Source: Tepidisphaeraceae bacterium (lineage in GTDB: Bacteria; Planctomycetota; Phycisphaerae; Tepidisphaerales; Tepidisphaeraceae). Taken from it: a DNA stretch of 64,000 bases. Location: positions 24,580-88,579 of the forward strand of contig DASYHQ010000063.1 of assembly GCA_035998445.1 (NCBI GenBank), in the 5' to 3' direction. The notes beneath the pieces are model-generated. The model saw only the letters and a program-made list of their open reading frames with translations, was not told the origin of the DNA and searched no databases. This document shows, piece after piece, positions 62,545-64,000 of this stretch. The position numbers and the translations under genes were made by a program. The stretch's first letter is position 1; each line of letters opens with the position of its first letter.

Positions 62545-63722
62545 GCCAGACGCTGCTTCAAAACCAATCCACCGCCGCCGCCACCGCTTCCGAACCTATG
62601 GAAGCACCTGAGCCCGCCGCGCCGCAACGCCCCGCGATGAGCCCGCGGCAGTTGCTGTTGCGGCGGTTCTTGCGGCACCGCCTGGCGGTGGCGGCCGTCG
62701 GGCTGCTAACGGGGCTTTACCTGATGGCCATCTTCGCTGACGTCGTGGCCGTCAACCCGGCGGGCCGTTACCACATCGACCAGGCCTACAGCCCGCCGCA
62801 GACGCCACGCTGGACACCGTCGCGCGGCTTGCACGCGCCGCTGCTCGTGCAGCAGATCGACCAGCAAACGCTGCGTCGCACCTACACGGCCGATCCGCAT
62901 CGCGTGCTCCCGCTGACGTTTTTCGCCCGCGGAGAGCCTTACTCACTATGGGGATTGATCCCGCTGGAGCGGCGTCTGCTGGGCGTCGACCGCGCGGCGT
63001 GGTCCGGACCCAGTGAGCCGCCTCCACTGCTGCTGCTCGGCGGCGATCGTTACGGCCGCGACGTCTTCAGCCGCGTCGTCGCCGGTTCTCGCATCAGCCT
63101 ATCTATCGGACTGGTCGGCGTCGCAATCACGTTCCTGCTGGGAGTGATCATCGGCGGGATCTCCGGCTACGTCGGTGGGACGACCGACACGGTCATTCAA
63201 CGTGTGATCGAGGTGTTCAACGCGCTGCCGCAACTGCCGCTTTGGCTGGCACTGGCGGCGATCTTCCCGCCGGAGTGGTCATCAGTGGCGGTTTTCTTCG
63301 CCATCACCGTCGCGCTGTCGCTGTTGAACTGGCCAGCCTTAGCGCGGGTGGTGCGCGGCAAGATCCTGGCGCTGCGTGAGGAGGATTACGCCATTGCCGC
63401 GCGGCTGCTGGGCGTGAGTCATCGCCGCGTGCTGTTCAAGCACCTGATGCCCGGCTTCGCCAGCCACATCATCGTGACGATCACGCTCACGATCCCGGTG
63501 ATGATCCTTGGCGAGACCTCGCTGAGCTTCCTGGGTCTGGGCCTTCGCCCGCCAGTGGTATCGTGGGGCGTAATGCTCCAGGACTGCCTGGACGTCAAGG
63601 CGGTCCGGTACTACCCGTGGCTGCTGTCGCCGGTGGCGTTCATCGTGCTGGCGGTGCTGGCGTTCAACTTCTTCGGCGACGGAGTCCGCGACGCCGCTGA
63701 CCCGCACGCGGAGGACGCATGA
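62541..63722 (+). CDS. ABC transporter permease (DppC-like)
   Basis: A 393-residue membrane protein whose ATG 62541 overlaps the previous stop (ATGA). A proline-rich cytoplasmic N-terminus leads to the first helix (LAVAAVGLLTGLYLMAIFAD), then a periplasmic loop of about 120 residues, then five more helices (SIGLVGVAITFLLGVIIGGI). The EAA loop is EDYAIAARLLGVSHRRVLFK, and ILGETSLSFLGLGLRPPVVS is the usual end. It forms the second channel half with the fused permease. Confidence 0.9.
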   Translation: MSQTLLQNQSTAAATASEPMEAPEPAAPQRPAMSPRQLLLRRFLRHRLAVAAVGLLTGLYLMAIFADVVAVNPAGRYHIDQAYSPPQTPRWTPSRGLHAPLLVQQIDQQTLRRTYTADPHRVLPLTFFARGEPYSLWGLIPLERRLLGVDRAAWSGPSEPPPLLLLGGDRYGRDVFSRVVAGSRISLSIGLVGVAITFLLGVIIGGISGYVGGTTDTVIQRVIEVFNALPQLPLWLALAAIFPPEWSSVAVFFAITVALSLLNWPALARVVRGKILALREEDYAIAARLLGVSHRRVLFKHLMPGFASHIIVTITLTIPVMILGETSLSFLGLGLRPPVVSWGVMLQDCLDVKAVRYYPWLLSPVAFIVLAVLAFNFFGDGVRDAADPHAEDA

Positions 63723-64000
63723 GCGCTGCGACGGCACACGGCAACGTTTTGGAAGTGCGCGAGCTCGCCGTCGACTTCCGGTCGATCACTGGCGTCACCC
63801 ACGCGGTGCGCGGGATCTCGTTCGACCTGCGCCGTGGCAAGACGCTGGCAATCGTCGGCGAGAGCGGCAGCGGGAAGAGCGTGACGAGCTACAGCATCCT
63901 GCGGCTCATCCAGCGGCCTGGCCGCATTACCGGCGGCAGCATCACGTTTTATCCCGCCACCGGCCCGTCGGTCGATCTCGCAGGGCTGCGCGATGACGAT
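63719..64000 (+). CDS. ABC transporter ATP-binding protein, 5' part
   Basis: ATG 63719 overlaps the permease stop (ATGA). The visible 94 residues hold the N-terminal strands (VLEVRELAVDFRSITGVTHA) and the Walker A loop (AIVGESGSGKSVTSYSILRL). It is a DppD/OppD-type ATPase. The frame runs off the right edge, so Walker B and the signature lie outside the window. A second ATPase (DppF-type) probably follows. Confidence 0.9.
   Translation, partial: MSAATAHGNVLEVRELAVDFRSITGVTHAVRGISFDLRRGKTLAIVGESGSGKSVTSYSILRLIQRPGRITGGSITFYPATGPSVDLAGLRDDD

Overview
The window is high-GC DNA that reads as a chromosome piece from a planctomycete, most likely class Phycisphaerae. The reasons are a Ser/Thr kinase fused to a formylglycine-generating-enzyme-like domain next to an ECF sigma factor, two pseudopilin-like proteins (motif GFTLIELLVVIG), PEP-CTERM sorted secreted proteins, a BRCT-MerR-TPR protein, a giant secreted FN3/PKD protein with an LxPLERRLFL-type N-terminus, and a peptide ABC transporter whose binding protein and permease are one polypeptide. 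The taxon is inferred; no rRNA gene is present.

Layout. 1-5.8 kb is gene-poor and partly decayed: a truncated gene at the left edge, a DUF6036-like nucleotidyltransferase with a coupled partner, a strong hairpin, and several short or frameshifted genes. 5.9-13 kb is a defence block: a Hachiman-type pair (hamA nuclease, hamB helicase) with an overlapping unknown third gene, then a convergent DUF262/HNH/DUF4268 GmrSD-type restriction enzyme. 13.4-17 kb is a mobile or plasmid-like cassette: DUF429 protein, XRE regulator, a broken small gene, a small conserved gene, a serine recombinase with an in-frame TAG, and a frameshifted membrane protein.

17.1-23.1 kb is a compact six-gene minus-strand operon that looks like an amidino-peptide natural-product cluster: XRE regulator, P450, NAD-dependent epimerase/SDR, arginine:glycine-type amidinotransferase, pre-ATP-grasp (PGM1-type) peptide ligase and O-methyltransferase. 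This is the most interesting system in the window.

23.3-28 kb has a decayed membrane protein, an SGNH hydrolase, the BRCT-MerR-TPR protein, Ku (end joining) and a secreted vWA-like protein. 28.3-42.4 kb encodes one giant (about 4,450-residue) secreted protein with PKD, about 15 tandem plus further dispersed FN3 domains, CBM-like, Asp-rich calcium-binding, Calx-beta and a C-terminal alpha/beta-hydrolase domain. It is split by a single-base frameshift near 32,987 and followed by a translationally coupled membrane-anchored protein.

42.5-50.8 kb mixes broken genes (an unknown, a SLATT-like 2TM protein, a comM remnant, a 3' alpha-L-rhamnosidase remnant), a LuxR-type HTH, the sigma/kinase pair, a pseudopilin, a PEP-CTERM protein and the 3' half of a tRNA-Arg. 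50.8-64 kb is an intact carbohydrate locus: GH5-like PEP-CTERM protein, DNRLRE protein, GH78 rhamnosidase, pseudopilin, PEP-CTERM DNRLRE protein, LacI regulator and polysaccharide lyase on the minus strand, then a divergent peptide/oligosaccharide-type ABC importer running off the right edge.

A recurring oddity is that nearly every broken gene is restored by changing one base in a short homopolymer run. That points either to indel errors in the assembly or to recent decay.
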